The notes: generated by a model not told the origin, from the letters alone. Positions 12,495 through 23,168 are shown, numbered from the stretch's first letter. The stretch: 64,000 nucleotides of DNA from Arthrobacter alpinus (GCF_900105965.1 NZ_FNTV01000001.1:3968001-4032000); one strand, 5' to 3'. Numbers and translations are program-made.

Positions 12495-12779
12495 ACTGGG
12501 GGAGCGGGCCGATTTCTTGGCGGGCCCGAACCCGTGGTAACGTAGTGAGTAATTGTTAGTGTGGCAGTGGATAAGAGCTTCTATTTCCTTCGCTTAGGTG
12601 AAGAAAGTGGATGCGGGTCCGGGTTGTACGGTTCTTGTACAGCGAATGCCACATTTTTGCATGCCTAGGCGCTGTGAAGTCGCCAAGCCTGCGACTACCA
12701 GTAAACGGCTTACCCCCAGCGACTGAATCATTCCGGTCGGCGGGGCAAGCAACACGATAAAACAACGGAGAACACGAAA

Positions 12780-13154
12780 GTGCCTACGATTAACCAGCTG
12801 GTCCGAAAGGGCCGGACACCCAAGGTCACGAAGACCAAGGCTCCCGCATTGAAGGGCAGCCCCATGCGTCGCGGCGTTTGCACGCGCGTTTACACCACCA
12901 CCCCGAAGAAGCCGAACTCGGCTCTGCGTAAGGTTGCACGCGTGCGCCTCAACGGCGGCGTGGAAGTTACTGCTTACATCCCCGGTGTAGGCCACAACCT
13001 CCAGGAGCACTCCATCGTGCTCGTCCGTGGAGGCCGTGTTAAGGACCTTCCCGGTGTTCGTTACAAGATCGTCCGCGGTGCATTGGATACCCAGGGCGTC
13101 AAGAACCGCAAGCAGGCTCGTAGCCGCTACGGTGCAAAGATGGAGAAGAAGTAA
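12780..13154 (+). CDS. rpsL: 30S ribosomal protein S12
   Basis: S12 is the decoding-centre protein and the classic site of streptomycin resistance. The 124 residues start [12 protein letters not shown] from a GTG; CGGAG lies about 9 bases upstream. The loop [16 protein letters not shown] has the wild-type lysine (position 43 in E. coli numbering), and [11 protein letters not shown] and [13 protein letters not shown] are standard. No resistance-type change is visible. First gene of the str operon rpsL-rpsG-fusA-tuf. Confidence 0.98.
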   Translation: MPTINQLVRKGRTPKVTKTKAPALKGSPMRRGVCTRVYTTTPKKPNSALRKVARVRLNGGVEVTAYIPGVGHNLQEHSIVLVRGGRVKDLPGVRYKIVRGALDTQGVKNRKQARSRYGAKMEKK

Positions 13155-13155
13155 T

Positions 13156-13626
13156 ATGCCTCGCAAGGGTCCGGCCCCCAAGCGGCCGCTAGTTGTAGAT
13201 CCCGTATACGGTTCCCCTTTGGTCACTCAGCTGATCAACAAGGTCCTGGTTGACGGTAAGAAGTCCACCGCAGAGCGCATCGTTTACGGCGCACTCGAGG
13301 GTGTACGCGAGAAGACCGGTGCTGATCCCGTTGTTGCCTTGAAGAAGGCCATGGAGAACATCAAGCCGAGCCTCGAGGTCAAGTCCCGCCGCGTTGGTGG
13401 CGCCACCTACCAGGTTCCGGTTGAAGTCAAGCCGGGTCGTCAGACCGCGCTTGCACTGCGCTGGTTGGTTGGTTACTCGAAGGCTCGCCGCGAGAAGACC
13501 ATGACCGAGCGTTTGCGCAACGAAGTTCTGGATGCCTCCAATGGTCTTGGTGCCGCTGTCAAGCGTCGCGAAGACACTCACAAGATGGCTGAGTCCAACA
13601 AGGCCTTCGCCCATTACCGCTGGTAA
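13156..13626 (+). CDS. rpsG: 30S ribosomal protein S7
   Basis: S7 nucleates assembly of the 30S head and lines the E site. The 156-residue product starts [11 protein letters not shown] one base after the rpsL stop (TAATATG), so the two are almost certainly coupled; the upstream 43 codons in the same frame overlap rpsL and are not used. Conserved blocks [36 protein letters not shown] and the C-terminal [15 protein letters not shown] are present. Length matches the family. Confidence 0.98.
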   Translation: MPRKGPAPKRPLVVDPVYGSPLVTQLINKVLVDGKKSTAERIVYGALEGVREKTGADPVVALKKAMENIKPSLEVKSRRVGGATYQVPVEVKPGRQTALALRWLVGYSKARREKTMTERLRNEVLDASNGLGAAVKRREDTHKMAESNKAFAHYRW

Positions 13627-13637
13627 CTAGAGCCAAG

Positions 13638-13670
13638 AAGTTGCCGGCGGTAAACCCGCCGGCAACTTTT
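13638..13670 (+). terminator. Terminator-like hairpin between rpsG and fusA
   Basis: AAGTTGCCGGCGG pairs with CCGCCGGCAACTT and is followed by TT. As fusA lies only 30 bases on, this probably attenuates rather than fully stops transcription, lowering fusA relative to rpsG. Confidence 0.75.
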
Positions 13671-13698
13671 CAGCTCATCTTTAGATAAGGGAGACACC

Positions 13699-15813
13699 GT
13701 GGCACAGGACGTGCTTACAGACCTTAACCAGGTTCGCAACATTGGCATCATGGCCCATATTGATGCTGGCAAGACCACTACGACTGAGCGCATTCTGTTC
13801 TACACGGGTGTGAACCACAAGATCGGCGAAACGCACGACGGTGCTTCGACGACTGACTGGATGGAACAGGAAAAGGAACGCGGCATCACTATCACGTCTG
13901 CCGCCGTGACCTGCTACTGGAACAAGAACCAGATCAACATCATTGACACCCCCGGCCACGTTGACTTCACGGTGGAAGTTGAGCGCTCCTTGCGAGTTCT
14001 CGATGGCGCCGTTGCTGTCTTCGACGGCAAGGAAGGCGTTGAGCCCCAGTCTGAGACCGTTTGGCGCCAGGCTGACAAGTACAACGTTCCGCGTATCTGC
14101 TTTGTCAACAAGATGGACAAGCTCGGTGCTGACTTCTACTTCACCGTAGACACCATCATCAACCGCTTGGGTGCCAAGCCGTTGGTTATGCAGCTGCCGA
14201 TCGGCGTCGAGAGCGAATTCACCGGCGTCGTCGACTTGCTGACCATGAAGGCCTTCGTTTGGGCCGGTGACTCCAAGGGTGACGTCACCATGGGTGCCGC
14301 CTACGAAATCCAGGAGATCCCCGCTGATCTGCAGGAGAAGGCTGAAGAATACCGCGCAGCCCTCGTCGAGGCAGCTGCCGAGTCTTCCGAAGAGCTCATG
14401 GAGAAGTACCTCGAGGGCGAAGAGCCCTCCATCGAGGAACTGAAGGCTGGCATTCGCAAGCTGACGGTTAACTCCGAGATCTACCCGGTCTTCTGTGGTT
14501 CCGCATTCAAGAACCGCGGCGTGCAGCCGATGCTCGATGCTGTCATCGACTTCCTGCCGAACCCGTTGGATGTTGGCGCCATGATCGGTCACGATCCTCG
14601 CGACGAGTCCATCGAGATCAAGCGCGAGCCGAGCGAGACGGAGCCGTTCTCGGCTCTGGCCTTCAAGATCGCGACTCACCCCTTCTTCGGCCAGTTGAAC
14701 TTCATTCGCGTGTACTCCGGCAAGGCAACTTCCGGTACACAGCTGATGAACTCGACCAAGGGCAAGAAGGAACGCATTGGCAAGCTCTTCCAGATGCACG
14801 CCAATAAGGAAATGCCCGTTGATGAGATCCACGCAGGTCACATCTACGCAGTGATCGGCCTCAAGGACACCACCACCGGTGACACCTTGTGCGATCCGGC
14901 TAACCCGATCGTTCTCGAGTCGATGACCTTCCCCGCTCCCGTGATCTTCGTTGCCATTGAGCCGAAGACCAAGGGTGACCAGGAGAAGCTCTCCACGGCT
15001 ATCCAGAAGCTCTCCGCTGAGGACCCGACGTTCACCGTCAACCTCAACGAAGACACAGGCCAGACCGAAATTGGCGGCATGGGCGAGCTCCACTTGGACA
15101 TCCTTGTGGACCGCATGCGTCGCGAATTCAACGTTGAAGCCAACGTTGGCAAGCCGCAGGTTGCATACCGCGAAACCATCAAGCGCGCCGTTGCCAAGCA
15201 CGACTACACTCACAAGAAGCAGACCGGTGGTTCAGGTCAGTTCGCAAAGATCCAGATCGCCATTGAGCCGTTGGATACTGCCGAAGGTGAAATGTACGAG
15301 TTCAGCAACAAGGTCTCCGGTGGCCGTGTTCCTCGTGAATACATCCCCAGCGTTGACCAGGGCATCCAGTCCGCACTGCCTGACGGTGTGCTGGCCGGTT
15401 ACCCGATGGTTGGCATCAAGGCCACACTGCTCGACGGTGCGTCCCACGATGTAGACTCCTCCGAAATGGCCTTCAAGATCGCCGGTCGAATGGCGTTCAA
15501 GGAAGCTGCTCGGATGGCTAACCCGATTCTGCTTGAACCGTTGATGGAAGTTGAAGTCCGCACCCCTGAGGAATACATGGGTGAAGTAATCGGTGACATC
15601 AACTCTCGTCGTGGCCAGATGCAGTCCATGGAGGATGCAAGCGGTGTCAAGGTCATCAAGGCTCTTGTTCCGTTGTCCGGCATGTTCGGTTACATCGGTG
15701 ACCTGCGGTCCAAGACCCAGGGTCGTGCCGTGTACTCGATGAAGTTCGACAGCTACTCTGAGGTTCCGAAGGCAGTAGCCGACGAGATCATCCAGAAGGC
15801 CCGCGGCGAGTAG
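13699..15813 (+). CDS. fusA: Elongation factor G
   Basis: EF-G is the GTPase that drives translocation of tRNA and mRNA. The 704 residues show G1 [15 protein letters not shown] (about 19-33), switch [11 protein letters not shown]3 DTPGHVDF, and G4 NKMD, then domains II to V, including the domain IV start VAYRETIKR and the [13 protein letters not shown] loop. GTG start with GGGAG upstream. It is the only fusA copy in the window and of normal length. No fusidic-acid resistance change can be judged by eye. Confidence 0.98.
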   Translation: MAQDVLTDLNQVRNIGIMAHIDAGKTTTTERILFYTGVNHKIGETHDGASTTDWMEQEKERGITITSAAVTCYWNKNQINIIDTPGHVDFTVEVERSLRVLDGAVAVFDGKEGVEPQSETVWRQADKYNVPRICFVNKMDKLGADFYFTVDTIINRLGAKPLVMQLPIGVESEFTGVVDLLTMKAFVWAGDSKGDVTMGAAYEIQEIPADLQEKAEEYRAALVEAAAESSEELMEKYLEGEEPSIEELKAGIRKLTVNSEIYPVFCGSAFKNRGVQPMLDAVIDFLPNPLDVGAMIGHDPRDESIEIKREPSETEPFSALAFKIATHPFFGQLNFIRVYSGKATSGTQLMNSTKGKKERIGKLFQMHANKEMPVDEIHAGHIYAVIGLKDTTTGDTLCDPANPIVLESMTFPAPVIFVAIEPKTKGDQEKLSTAIQKLSAEDPTFTVNLNEDTGQTEIGGMGELHLDILVDRMRREFNVEANVGKPQVAYRETIKRAVAKHDYTHKKQTGGSGQFAKIQIAIEPLDTAEGEMYEFSNKVSGGRVPREYIPSVDQGIQSALPDGVLAGYPMVGIKATLLDGASHDVDSSEMAFKIAGRMAFKEAARMANPILLEPLMEVEVRTPEEYMGEVIGDINSRRGQMQSMEDASGVKVIKALVPLSGMFGYIGDLRSKTQGRAVYSMKFDSYSEVPKAVADEIIQKARGE

Positions 15814-15827
15814 TCGCTCTTTTTGAC

Positions 15828-15862
15828 TGGGTCTGTTCCGGCCTTAGGCTGGAACAGACCCA
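15828..15862 (+). terminator. Hairpin between fusA and tuf
   Basis: TGGGTCTGTTCC (15828-15839) pairs with GGAACAGACCCA (15851-15862). There is no downstream T-run on the plus strand. Likely a partial terminator or processing site separating fusA from the independently transcribed tuf. Confidence 0.65.
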
Positions 15863-15874
15863 ATCGGAAGCAAT

Positions 15875-15904
15875 TTCTTAAATATCAAAAGCCCCCAGTA
15901 GACT
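15875..15904 (+). promoter_or_regulatory. Candidate tuf promoter
   Basis: TTCTTA (15875-15880), 18 bases, TAGACT (15899-15904), inside an AT-rich stretch unlike the flanking genes and about 67 bases before the tuf start. A separate tuf promoter would explain its need for far higher expression than fusA. Confidence 0.4.
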
Positions 15905-15970
15905 TATTTTGATTTCAGTGGCGAACAGCGCTGCTGAGAGTAAGTTTTCTAAAAGTTCTAGGAGGAACCC

Positions 15971-17161
15971 GTGGCAAAGGCAAAGTTCGAGCGGACCAAG
16001 CCGCACGTTAACATCGGCACCATCGGTCACGTTGACCATGGTAAGACCACGTTGACGGCTGCCATTTCCAAGGTACTGTACGACAAGTACCCGACTCTCA
16101 ACGAGCAGCGTGATTTCGGTTCCATCGACTCGGCGCCGGAAGAGCGCCAGCGTGGTATCACGATCAACATCTCTCACGTTGAGTACCAGACCGAGAAGCG
16201 CCACTACGCACACGTAGACGCCCCCGGTCACGCTGACTACATCAAGAACATGATCACCGGTGCTGCCCAGATGGACGGCGCTATCCTGGTGGTTGCTGCG
16301 ACTGACGGCCCGATGGCCCAGACTCGCGAGCACGTTCTGTTGGCCCGCCAGGTTGGTGTTCCCTACCTGCTGGTCGCACTGAACAAGTCCGACATGGTTG
16401 ATGACGAAGAACTCCTCGACTTGGTCGAAATGGAAGTTCGCGAACTGCTCTCCTCACAGGGCTTCGACGGCGACGAGGCACCTGTTGTCCGCGTTTCCGG
16501 CTTGAAGGCTCTGGAAGGCGACCCGGTTTGGGTCAAGACTGTTGAAGACCTGATGGACGCAGTGGACAACCACGTGCCGGACCCCATCCGCGACAAGGAC
16601 AAGCCGTTCTTGATGCCGGTTGAAGATGTCTTCACCATCACCGGTCGTGGCACCGTTGTTACGGGCCGCGCCGAGCGTGGAACGCTTCAGATCAACTCTG
16701 AGGTCGAGATCGTCGGCATCCGTCCGGTCCAGAAGACCACGGTTACCGGTATCGAAATGTTCCACAAGCAGCTCGACGAGGCTTGGGCCGGCGAGAACTG
16801 TGGTCTGCTGCTCCGCGGTATCAAGCGCGAAGACGTAGAGCGTGGCCAGGTTATCGTGAAGCCGGGTTCCATTACCCCGCACACCGATTTCGAAGCCAAC
16901 GTCTACATCTTGGCCAAGGATGAGGGCGGTCGTCACAACCCGTTCTACTCCAACTACCGCCCGCAGTTCTACTTCCGCACCACGGATGTTACCGGCGTTA
17001 TCACCTTGCCTGAGGGCACGGAAATGGTTATGCCTGGCGACAACACCGAAATGACTGTCGCGCTGATCCAGCCGATCGCCATGGAAGAGGGCCTCGGCTT
17101 CGCTATTCGCGAAGGCGGCCGCACCGTTGGTTCAGGTCGTGTCACCAAGATCATCAAGTAG
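15971..17161 (+). CDS. tuf: Elongation factor Tu
   Basis: EF-Tu delivers aminoacyl-tRNA to the ribosome as a GTP complex. The 396 residues contain G1 GHVDHGKT, G2 [13 protein letters not shown]3 DAPGHADY (Ala rather than the more common Cys, as in many actinobacteria), G4 NKSD, and domains 2 and 3 through the C-terminal [14 protein letters not shown]. The GTG start follows an excellent AGGAGG (about 5 bases). Codon use is strongly biased as expected for a very highly expressed gene. A UUCG terminator follows directly. Confidence 0.98.
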   Translation: MAKAKFERTKPHVNIGTIGHVDHGKTTLTAAISKVLYDKYPTLNEQRDFGSIDSAPEERQRGITINISHVEYQTEKRHYAHVDAPGHADYIKNMITGAAQMDGAILVVAATDGPMAQTREHVLLARQVGVPYLLVALNKSDMVDDEELLDLVEMEVRELLSSQGFDGDEAPVVRVSGLKALEGDPVWVKTVEDLMDAVDNHVPDPIRDKDKPFLMPVEDVFTITGRGTVVTGRAERGTLQINSEVEIVGIRPVQKTTVTGIEMFHKQLDEAWAGENCGLLLRGIKREDVERGQVIVKPGSITPHTDFEANVYILAKDEGGRHNPFYSNYRPQFYFRTTDVTGVITLPEGTEMVMPGDNTEMTVALIQPIAMEEGLGFAIREGGRTVGSGRVTKIIK

Positions 17162-17182
17162 TCTCTAACTACTTAGGTTCTT

Positions 17183-17220
17183 GAAGGAGGGTCCCAGCTT
17201 CGGCTGGGGCCCTTCTTTTT
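17183..17220 (+). terminator. Terminator of the str operon/tuf
   Basis: GAAGG and GGTCCCAGC pair with GCTGGGG and CCTTC around a TTCG tetraloop, followed by TTTTT. A classical strong intrinsic terminator. Confidence 0.92.
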
Positions 17221-17345
17221 GTGCTCCGTGGATCAGGCCGTGCATTCTCGCCGAACAAGACGGTTATCCACAATCGATGGCGTAACTACTCTATTTTAGA
17301 ACCACGTGCCCTAAACTGAGAGTTCACCGTGAGTAGGGGAATCGC

Positions 17346-20300
17346 ATGAGTCAGCAAGAGCAACCGGGGCTGCCCGTTCAGCAACAGATAAATGTGGGTC
17401 TCGCCGAGGCATACCGCCAGGGCTATCTGGAAGGCCACCTCGCCGGGTGGAAGGATGCCCTTGCGGCGCAGGCCCAGGTGACCGCGGTTCCCCTTGCCGT
17501 CAAGCAGCCACCCAACGTGATGCCCACGTCTCCTGCTTTCGGGCACGGCACACCGGTGCAGCCGGCTCCTCCCGGGCCTCAGCAAACGCCGATCGCGCCG
17601 ACTCCTGCGGTTCAGCAGCAACACCTATTGCCGGAGCCACGGCCCATGCCCGTGGGGCAGACGTTCAATCCTGTCTATCCCGTGCAGATGGCGACTCAGC
17701 CCGCCAAGCCGCTCAGCCCAGAGGCCGCCGCAGCGCGGAAGGCCAAGCGGGAGAACCAGAATATCAATATCACCTTGTATGTTGCGAGTCTCTTGATGGT
17801 GGCGGCTGCGGCCCTCTTCGTGGGAAGCAACGTACCGGTTCCTGTTCGTCTTTTCGGGGTCTGGGCCGGCACGGCGCTTTTCTATGTGGCGGGGCTTGTT
17901 CTCCACAGCAGGATTGCCCGGCTCAAGCCCGCGGCTGTGGCATTCACTGGTACGGCGTTGGCAATCATTCCTTTTGCGGGCCTTGCCACCTACAACCTTG
18001 GTTTTCCTGAGGCGCCGTTCGTGTGGCTGCTGACCTCACTGATAGGCACTGTTGCCTATGTCGTGGCGGCTGTGCAACTGAACAGTCGTCTCGTGGTTTA
18101 CCTTTCCCTAGCGTTCCTATTGTCCACGGCCTGGTCTTCAGTTGCTGTTCTGGGCGCCGCGTTGGCCTGGTACTTTACGGCTCTTATTGTCTTCTCCGCA
18201 CTACTGTCACTAGCTGGCTATCTCCTGAAGCGACGCGCCGCCAACGGCAGCGGCGGACTGGGACTGTACGCAAAGCCACTCTCAGATCTGGGGCCTTGGT
18301 TTACCCCGGTGGGCTTGGCCGGTTCATTGGCCTTTGGGCTGTCGCTGAATGCTGCTGATCACGCCCTGGTCCTTGTCGCAGGCGCAATCTTCTACGCGGT
18401 CATGACCTTCATTTCCATGCCCTCCCTAAAGCGATTCAACTACGTTGGCTTGCGGGTTTCACTCACACTCGCGGCGCCCTTCATTGGTTGGATGATGCAA
18501 CCGGAGCTGGCCTGGGCCGCTGGCGCGTTTACGGTGGTCATTGCCATTCAGATCCTGCTCATCTCCTATGCACACGAGCGCATTGGCGCTTACCTGAGGA
18601 GCGCCGAGTGGGCGCGCTGGGACGTTTGGGGGAGCATTCCGGCCCTGACTGCTGGTTCTTTGCTCTGGAGCCTTGGTTGGTATTGGGTGCGGGAGGGCAA
18701 CGGGGGAGAAGTGCCCCTTGCCGCCGTGGGGGTTGGCGTGGCCTTGGTGGTATCCATGGAGGCCGTTCCTGCGTTCCTACCCCGTGGCGAGTGGTTCCCC
18801 TTGCCGGCGCTGGGCGCAGTCCTGTTGTTTTCTCCCTTTCTGACAGCCGGAGGCTGGACCGCAATTTTGGCGGTCTCCCTCTGCTATTCCACGCTTAGGT
18901 ATCTCCGAGCTGCCTCCGGGGTCCTCAAACAGGCCATGCTGGTCGTGGCCAGGATTCTAGCGACGGCGCTTGTGGCCTCGGTGCTGGCCACCTTCGTTCC
19001 GGAATACCCGGGCAAGGCACACCTGATCATCGCCGTGACAGCAGTTGTCTCGGCTCTGCAGCTGGCTGCAGACACCCTCCTGACGAGGGTGGATGCCGCG
19101 AATCCCATCACCAAGTACTCGGCTGCTGCTTGGACGCTGACCGGCACGTTCCTGGTAGCTGTGCTTTCGGTGCTCTATTTCAATGAGAAGCTGTCTGAAA
19201 CCCCCGACCCTGCGGTGATGGAAATGCTCCGGGTTGAGTTCCTCGTGACGGCGGTGGTCATGGCGATTGCTGTGGCATTGCATTCCTTGAGCGCGCTACC
19301 GCGACAGGGTGGTTGGGTCGGCGCGGAGGTGCTGGCGCCGTCGTACTTTATTGTTGTTGCACTCTTCACGGGACCGGTCTTTGCCGCAAGCGGAGCCAGC
19401 GTCGCGTGGGCAGCCACCATGGGCTACCTGATCATCGCTGGGCTGCGACTGCTCCGCTCGGACCAGACTGGGCATCGCTGGTTGTACTGGTGGGGTGCTC
19501 GGGGCGTCTGGATGCTGCTGGTGGTGGCATTGTTCCAGCTGTGGGTCGAGAAAGATCCGCAGGCCGAAATCGGTGACACAGAGCTGAGTCTGGGACTAGT
19601 CCTGCTGCTGGCCATGGTTGTGCACCTGGCGATTCTTACCGGAGCGGTCCGGAGCGGACACAACATCCCCGGACTGCCAGTGGACGTGTACGTCACTTTG
19701 TCGGCAGTTGCTGTCACGGGTGTCCTCAGCGTCATCTGGCAGCCAACCGGTTTGTGGACCACCTTGGTGGTTTTTGCGGTGGTCACGGCCGCAGTGGGAG
19801 TTCTTGCCGTGGCTGCGACCACGCATCGGGATCCTGCGGCGTCGGCTGTCTGGGCGGCACCCGCTGCCATGATTGCTTTGGCCCTGTGCAGTATTGCGCA
19901 CAGGCCGCAGCTGGCGATTGTGTTGGCTTTCATCCTCGCGGTCTCAGCGGTGCTCGCTGCCAAGAGCTCAGGGCCACTGGTCAGGGGTGCGCACTTCCTG
20001 CTGACTCGGGTGAGCGTTACGGTTCTTGTTGGTGTTCTGGTCCGTGAGATGACCGCGGACCTTGCCATTGTTTCCCTTGCCCTCACCTGTGCCTTGCTGG
20101 CGCAGGTGGTCCTGCAATACATCGCTGGGCAGCAGGGTCGCTTCAATGCTGCGGTGGGCGAAGCTAATTTCTTGTGGGCAAGCCTCTGGCTGCTCTTGAC
20201 CGCGCAGACTTTGGTTCCTGTGACCTACCACCTCGCCTCAGGCGGATTTGGCTCTCCGGGCGGCGCGCTGCGCTGGGTTGTGGCCGTTGAGCTGCTTGTC

Positions 20301-21473
20301 CTGGCAGTGACATCCCTTGTTGCGCAGGCGCTTCTGAAGCAGCGAGGGGCTTCATTTATGGCACTCGTTGCGGTTATGGGAGGGGCCGCCGTCATGGCCC
20401 CTGTACTGTGGCCCGGTGCTACGGCGCTGATTCTCCTTGCCTTGACGGTTGCCGTCATAGCGTGGCGGTGCCTGTACACGCCCAAGACCACGGAAATGCG
20501 CTGGTACTGGATCGTTGCCACTGGCTGCTTCCTTGTCACGGCGTGCGTTGTTGATAGCGAGGCCGCGACCGGAATCTTTGCCGGGATGTGGTTGGTAGCC
20601 GGACTGGCCCTCATTGTGGGTGCCCATCTCATGAAGCTGCCGTGGCTGACCCTACCGGGATCGCTGATGGTACTGCTGGCAGCTGTGCTGTTTAGGGCTC
20701 AGGTACTCGATCTGTCTGCAAGTCCCGGCTACTCCGCCCTTGCCGGATTCGCAGTGCTTCTAGGGACCCTGTACGTAGTGCGGTTGCTTTCCCTTGACTT
20801 GGCCGATGATCGTCAGATTCAACGCGGCAGCCTTGTTGGCACGGCGTTGGCCGGAGGCGTGTTCTTTGCGTTGTGGTCCATGTTCGACAACGATGTGATC
20901 CTCCTTGGGGCGTGCGCCTTTACTCTTGTGGCCGTGTTGACCTGCGTGGAGGCACCCGCTGCCTTGCGACGCCTCGCCGTTGACGCGAGCGTTGTTGGCT
21001 GCGCAGGTGTGTGGTTTGTTGCATGCTCCAAATACGTCGACCTGGGCTTGTTCTGGGCCGTGCTGTGGTGTGCGTTTGCCTTGGGTGGCCTGGCCGTCAT
21101 CCGCTACCTGGGGCAGCAGCAAGAGGCTGGGAAGGGTTTGCTGCTCGGCGCTGCGACCGTAGCAAGCTTTGCTGCAGTGTTGACCATCTACAGCGGAGAC
21201 ACACTCCAGCAACTTATCTCGCTGCTGGTCTTCGTTGCACTCTTGGCAGTTGGTTTGAGTCTGGACGAACGTGTCTTCACCATTTGGGGTGCCATCGGAG
21301 TTGCGACCGCAGTGCTGTGGTATCTGCGTGGATTCACCTACATAATGCTTGCACTCCTAGCGTTGGGGTTGATTGGATTCGCCATCTGGCGCCTGAACCG
21401 CAAGAAGCCGGCCGACGGCGCCCCCGTACCCACGCAGGTGCTATCTGACGCTCCGGACCTGCCCCACGGCTAG
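17346..21473 (+). CDS. Very large multi-pass membrane protein, function unknown
   Basis: The 1375-residue product has a soluble N-terminal part of about 135 residues, rich in Pro and Gln (PVQPAPPGPQQTPIAPTP), then a basic stretch (AARKAKRENQN) and, from NINITLYVASLLMVAAAALFV onward, a nearly unbroken series of hydrophobic segments, by eye well over thirty. It ends in a short cytoplasmic tail. It resembles the large actinobacterial proteins named after SCO7613, but I give this from memory of the overall form and no function is known to me. ATG start; GAGTAGGGGA upstream. It stands alone between tuf and a convergent MFS gene, whose end it overlaps by 33 bases. Its codon use is less biased than the ribosomal genes around it. 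Confidence 0.85.
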   Translation: MSQQEQPGLPVQQQINVGLAEAYRQGYLEGHLAGWKDALAAQAQVTAVPLAVKQPPNVMPTSPAFGHGTPVQPAPPGPQQTPIAPTPAVQQQHLLPEPRPMPVGQTFNPVYPVQMATQPAKPLSPEAAAARKAKRENQNINITLYVASLLMVAAAALFVGSNVPVPVRLFGVWAGTALFYVAGLVLHSRIARLKPAAVAFTGTALAIIPFAGLATYNLGFPEAPFVWLLTSLIGTVAYVVAAVQLNSRLVVYLSLAFLLSTAWSSVAVLGAALAWYFTALIVFSALLSLAGYLLKRRAANGSGGLGLYAKPLSDLGPWFTPVGLAGSLAFGLSLNAADHALVLVAGAIFYAVMTFISMPSLKRFNYVGLRVSLTLAAPFIGWMMQPELAWAAGAFTVVIAIQILLISYAHERIGAYLRSAEWARWDVWGSIPALTAGSLLWSLGWYWVREGNGGEVPLAAVGVGVALVVSMEAVPAFLPRGEWFPLPALGAVLLFSPFLTAGGWTAILAVSLCYSTLRYLRAASGVLKQAMLVVARILATALVASVLATFVPEYPGKAHLIIAVTAVVSALQLAADTLLTRVDAANPITKYSAAAWTLTGTFLVAVLSVLYFNEKLSETPDPAVMEMLRVEFLVTAVVMAIAVALHSLSALPRQGGWVGAEVLAPSYFIVVALFTGPVFAASGASVAWAATMGYLIIAGLRLLRSDQTGHRWLYWWGARGVWMLLVVALFQLWVEKDPQAEIGDTELSLGLVLLLAMVVHLAILTGAVRSGHNIPGLPVDVYVTLSAVAVTGVLSVIWQPTGLWTTLVVFAVVTAAVGVLAVAATTHRDPAASAVWAAPAAMIALALCSIAHRPQLAIVLAFILAVSAVLAAKSSGPLVRGAHFLLTRVSVTVLVGVLVREMTADLAIVSLALTCALLAQVVLQYIAGQQGRFNAAVGEANFLWASLWLLLTAQTLVPVTYHLASGGFGSPGGALRWVVAVELLVLAVTSLVAQALLKQRGASFMALVAVMGGAAVMAPVLWPGATALILLALTVAVIAWRCLYTPKTTEMRWYWIVATGCFLVTACVVDSEAATGIFAGMWLVAGLALIVGAHLMKLPWLTLPGSLMVLLAAVLFRAQVLDLSASPGYSALAGFAVLLGTLYVVRLLSLDLADDRQIQRGSLVGTALAGGVFFALWSMFDNDVILLGACAFTLVAVLTCVEAPAALRRLAVDASVVGCAGVWFVACSKYVDLGLFWAVLWCAFALGGLAVIRYLGQQQEAGKGLLLGAATVASFAAVLTIYSGDTLQQLISLLVFVALLAVGLSLDERVFTIWGAIGVATAVLWYLRGFTYIMLALLALGLIGFAIWRLNRKKPADGAPVPTQVLSDAPDLPHG

Positions 21474-22730
21474 GGCCCCGGCCAAAGCCGTGATGCCCGA
21501 AACAAGAAAGAGCAGCGTGAACCCTCCTGACAGGCTAACCAGTACCGCACCCAACATTGGAGCAAAGGCTTGCGGCACGGTAAGCGCGATGTTCATGATG
21601 CCGAGGTCCTTGCCCCGAGAGAGCTGGTCTGGCAGGACCTCTGTGGCCAGGGCCTGATCCACGGACAGGAAGCAGCCGTAGCCCAAGCCCAGCAGGGCGG
21701 CGGCGAACGTGGCCGCGCCCAGCGTGGGGACGAAGGCGAGGATCAGTGCGGCCGTGGCTTGCAGCACCGACGCGAAAAAGACGAAGACCCGACGTCGTCC
21801 CAGCCTGTCCGAGAGCCGGCCAAGCCAGAGGGATGCTGCGATCACAAAAACCATGTACACCAGTGTCAGGAGAATGAGCGAACCCTCGGCATCGGCAACT
21901 TGCAGGCCGTACATCAGGAAGTACAACAGCAAACTTGTGCCAAAGGCATTGCCGAGGTTGACCAGTACCCGGCTCAGGAGCGTCCAACCGAAGTCGGGAA
22001 AGGCCCGGGGGCTGATCCACATTCCCTCAAGCAGTGAACGCCACGTAAGTGGAGACACAACCCCTCGCGGCAGGACCGCGTCCGGGACGAGCAACAGGAA
22101 CGGCAGCACCAGAATCACGAGCAGGGCGGCCATGAGGGTGTAGCCACCAAACGTCCCGAGCCCCAATGTCGTCACAAGGACTAACCCGGCAATGATGCCC
22201 ATAGCCTGTGGTGCCGAAATCCATCCTGAGACGTAGCCACGTTGGTTGACGGGGACTTGATCGGAAATGGCGGCGGTGAGAGCCGCCGTGAGTACGCAGA
22301 AGAAGATGCCTGCAGCTACCCAGCAGACCCCGATTCCCACCAGGGAATGCTGAAATCCCAAGAACAGCAAGGAGACGGCGAATCCTGCCGTGCCGGCAGC
22401 AATCCAGGGTCGTCGTCGGCCAAAGCGGGACGTGGTGCGGTCGGACAAGGCGCCGGTTAGGGGGTAGGCAACCAGCGCAAATGCACCAGCAATCCCAGAG
22501 ATCGTGCCGAAACCGAGCACGTTCTGGATCCAATCCGTCGTGGCCAGCAACTCTTCAAGCTGTAGCGGAAGGAGCAATTGCACGGGTGTCAGCTGCGCAA
22601 TCCAGACCCCAAACCAGCTCAGCGCGAAGAATGTAACCCATCGCCCGCCCACTCTCCGTGTGGGGAGAGCGGCGATCGCCGCGCTTGCAGAGGACACTGA
22701 CCCGTTGATATTTTTAGTGACTTTGCTCAC
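21441..22730 (-). CDS. MFS transporter
   Basis: The 429-residue product has twelve likely membrane segments and the MFS loop motif between helices 2 and 3 (GALSDRTTSRFGRRRPW) with its echo in the second half (GRLSDRLGRRRVF). The motif style resembles sugar or drug:H+ antiporters of the SLC45/GPH-like group; the substrate is unknown. It starts at a GTG with GAGAGG about 8 bases upstream and is transcribed away from the S10 operon. Its 3' end overlaps the convergent membrane-protein gene by 33 bases. Confidence 0.88.
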   Translation of the reverse strand: MSKVTKNINGSVSSASAAIAALPTRRVGGRWVTFFALSWFGVWIAQLTPVQLLLPLQLEELLATTDWIQNVLGFGTISGIAGAFALVAYPLTGALSDRTTSRFGRRRPWIAAGTAGFAVSLLFLGFQHSLVGIGVCWVAAGIFFCVLTAALTAAISDQVPVNQRGYVSGWISAPQAMGIIAGLVLVTTLGLGTFGGYTLMAALLVILVLPFLLLVPDAVLPRGVVSPLTWRSLLEGMWISPRAFPDFGWTLLSRVLVNLGNAFGTSLLLYFLMYGLQVADAEGSLILLTLVYMVFVIAASLWLGRLSDRLGRRRVFVFFASVLQATAALILAFVPTLGAATFAAALLGLGYGCFLSVDQALATEVLPDQLSRGKDLGIMNIALTVPQAFAPMLGAVLVSLSGGFTLLFLVSGITALAGALAVGQVRSVR

Positions 22731-23168
22731 GATTGCAGCCTCTCACGCTCGTGAAGGGAGTGGAAGTGGCGCTGATGGCCCGGTTCGGTCCGAGTCGCGC
22801 GGTTAAAGTAAGCAAGCCCACGCCACCCCGGATTGGCGTTCTGGCGCGGAATCCGGCATACTTATTGAGTTGTTCAAGTGCTTTTTCGAGTCCCGACCGA
22901 GATAATGCTCGGTGCAGGGTCCAAGCTAAAGCCCAAACATAACCTTCCTTCGCATCATAGGTGCGGGTACGTGCGCGAATTATCCGCGACACGCCCGACC
23001 GCGGGGGTCGGAGCTTCGATGGATTGAGGAACCCGGAATTATCCGGATTCAGTTCATTGGGAGCGTGGCTGTGAGTGCCACATATGAACCCGGAAAAGTA
23101 AACAGCGTTTACGTCAACAGCATTGCTCCTACAGGATGCTTCGTTACAGGAAAGAGAGTCACGACGCC
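22731..23168. other. Divergent MFS / S10 operon control region
   Basis: These 438 bases hold no credible gene; a 163-codon minus frame across it has no family resemblance and overlaps rpsJ. Small hairpins are seen at CCGACC/GGTCGG near 22995-23011 and CCGGA/TCCGG near 23034-23046. It must carry the S10 operon promoter and leader. Confidence 0.5.
22833..22862 (+). promoter_or_regulatory. Candidate S10 operon promoter
   Basis: TTGGCG (22833-22838) and CATACT (22857-22862) at 18-base spacing. This would leave a leader of about 300 bases before rpsJ, consistent with leader-mediated control of the operon. Sequence match only. Confidence 0.35.

Larger units (their letters stand above)
12249..12779 (+). 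other. rpoC-rpsL intergenic region
   Basis: In order, these 531 bases hold a perfect 28-bp palindrome, a double-hairpin unit, a 96-bp repeat array, and the untranslated leader of rpsL. TTGGCG (12517) followed by GGTAACGTAG near 12537-12546 could be an rpsL promoter but is a weak match. No gene is seen. Confidence 0.6.

Noticed and set aside
13681..15213. 510-codon open frame antisense to fusA
   Set aside because: A shadow of the high-GC codon pattern of fusA; no ribosome binding site and no family resemblance. The same applies to other long antisense frames over rpoB, rpoC, rplB and glmM.
17264..17272. TTATCCACA, a DnaA-box match (also at 61285-61293)
   Set aside because: Single isolated copies far from any dnaA/dnaN context; a replication origin needs a cluster.
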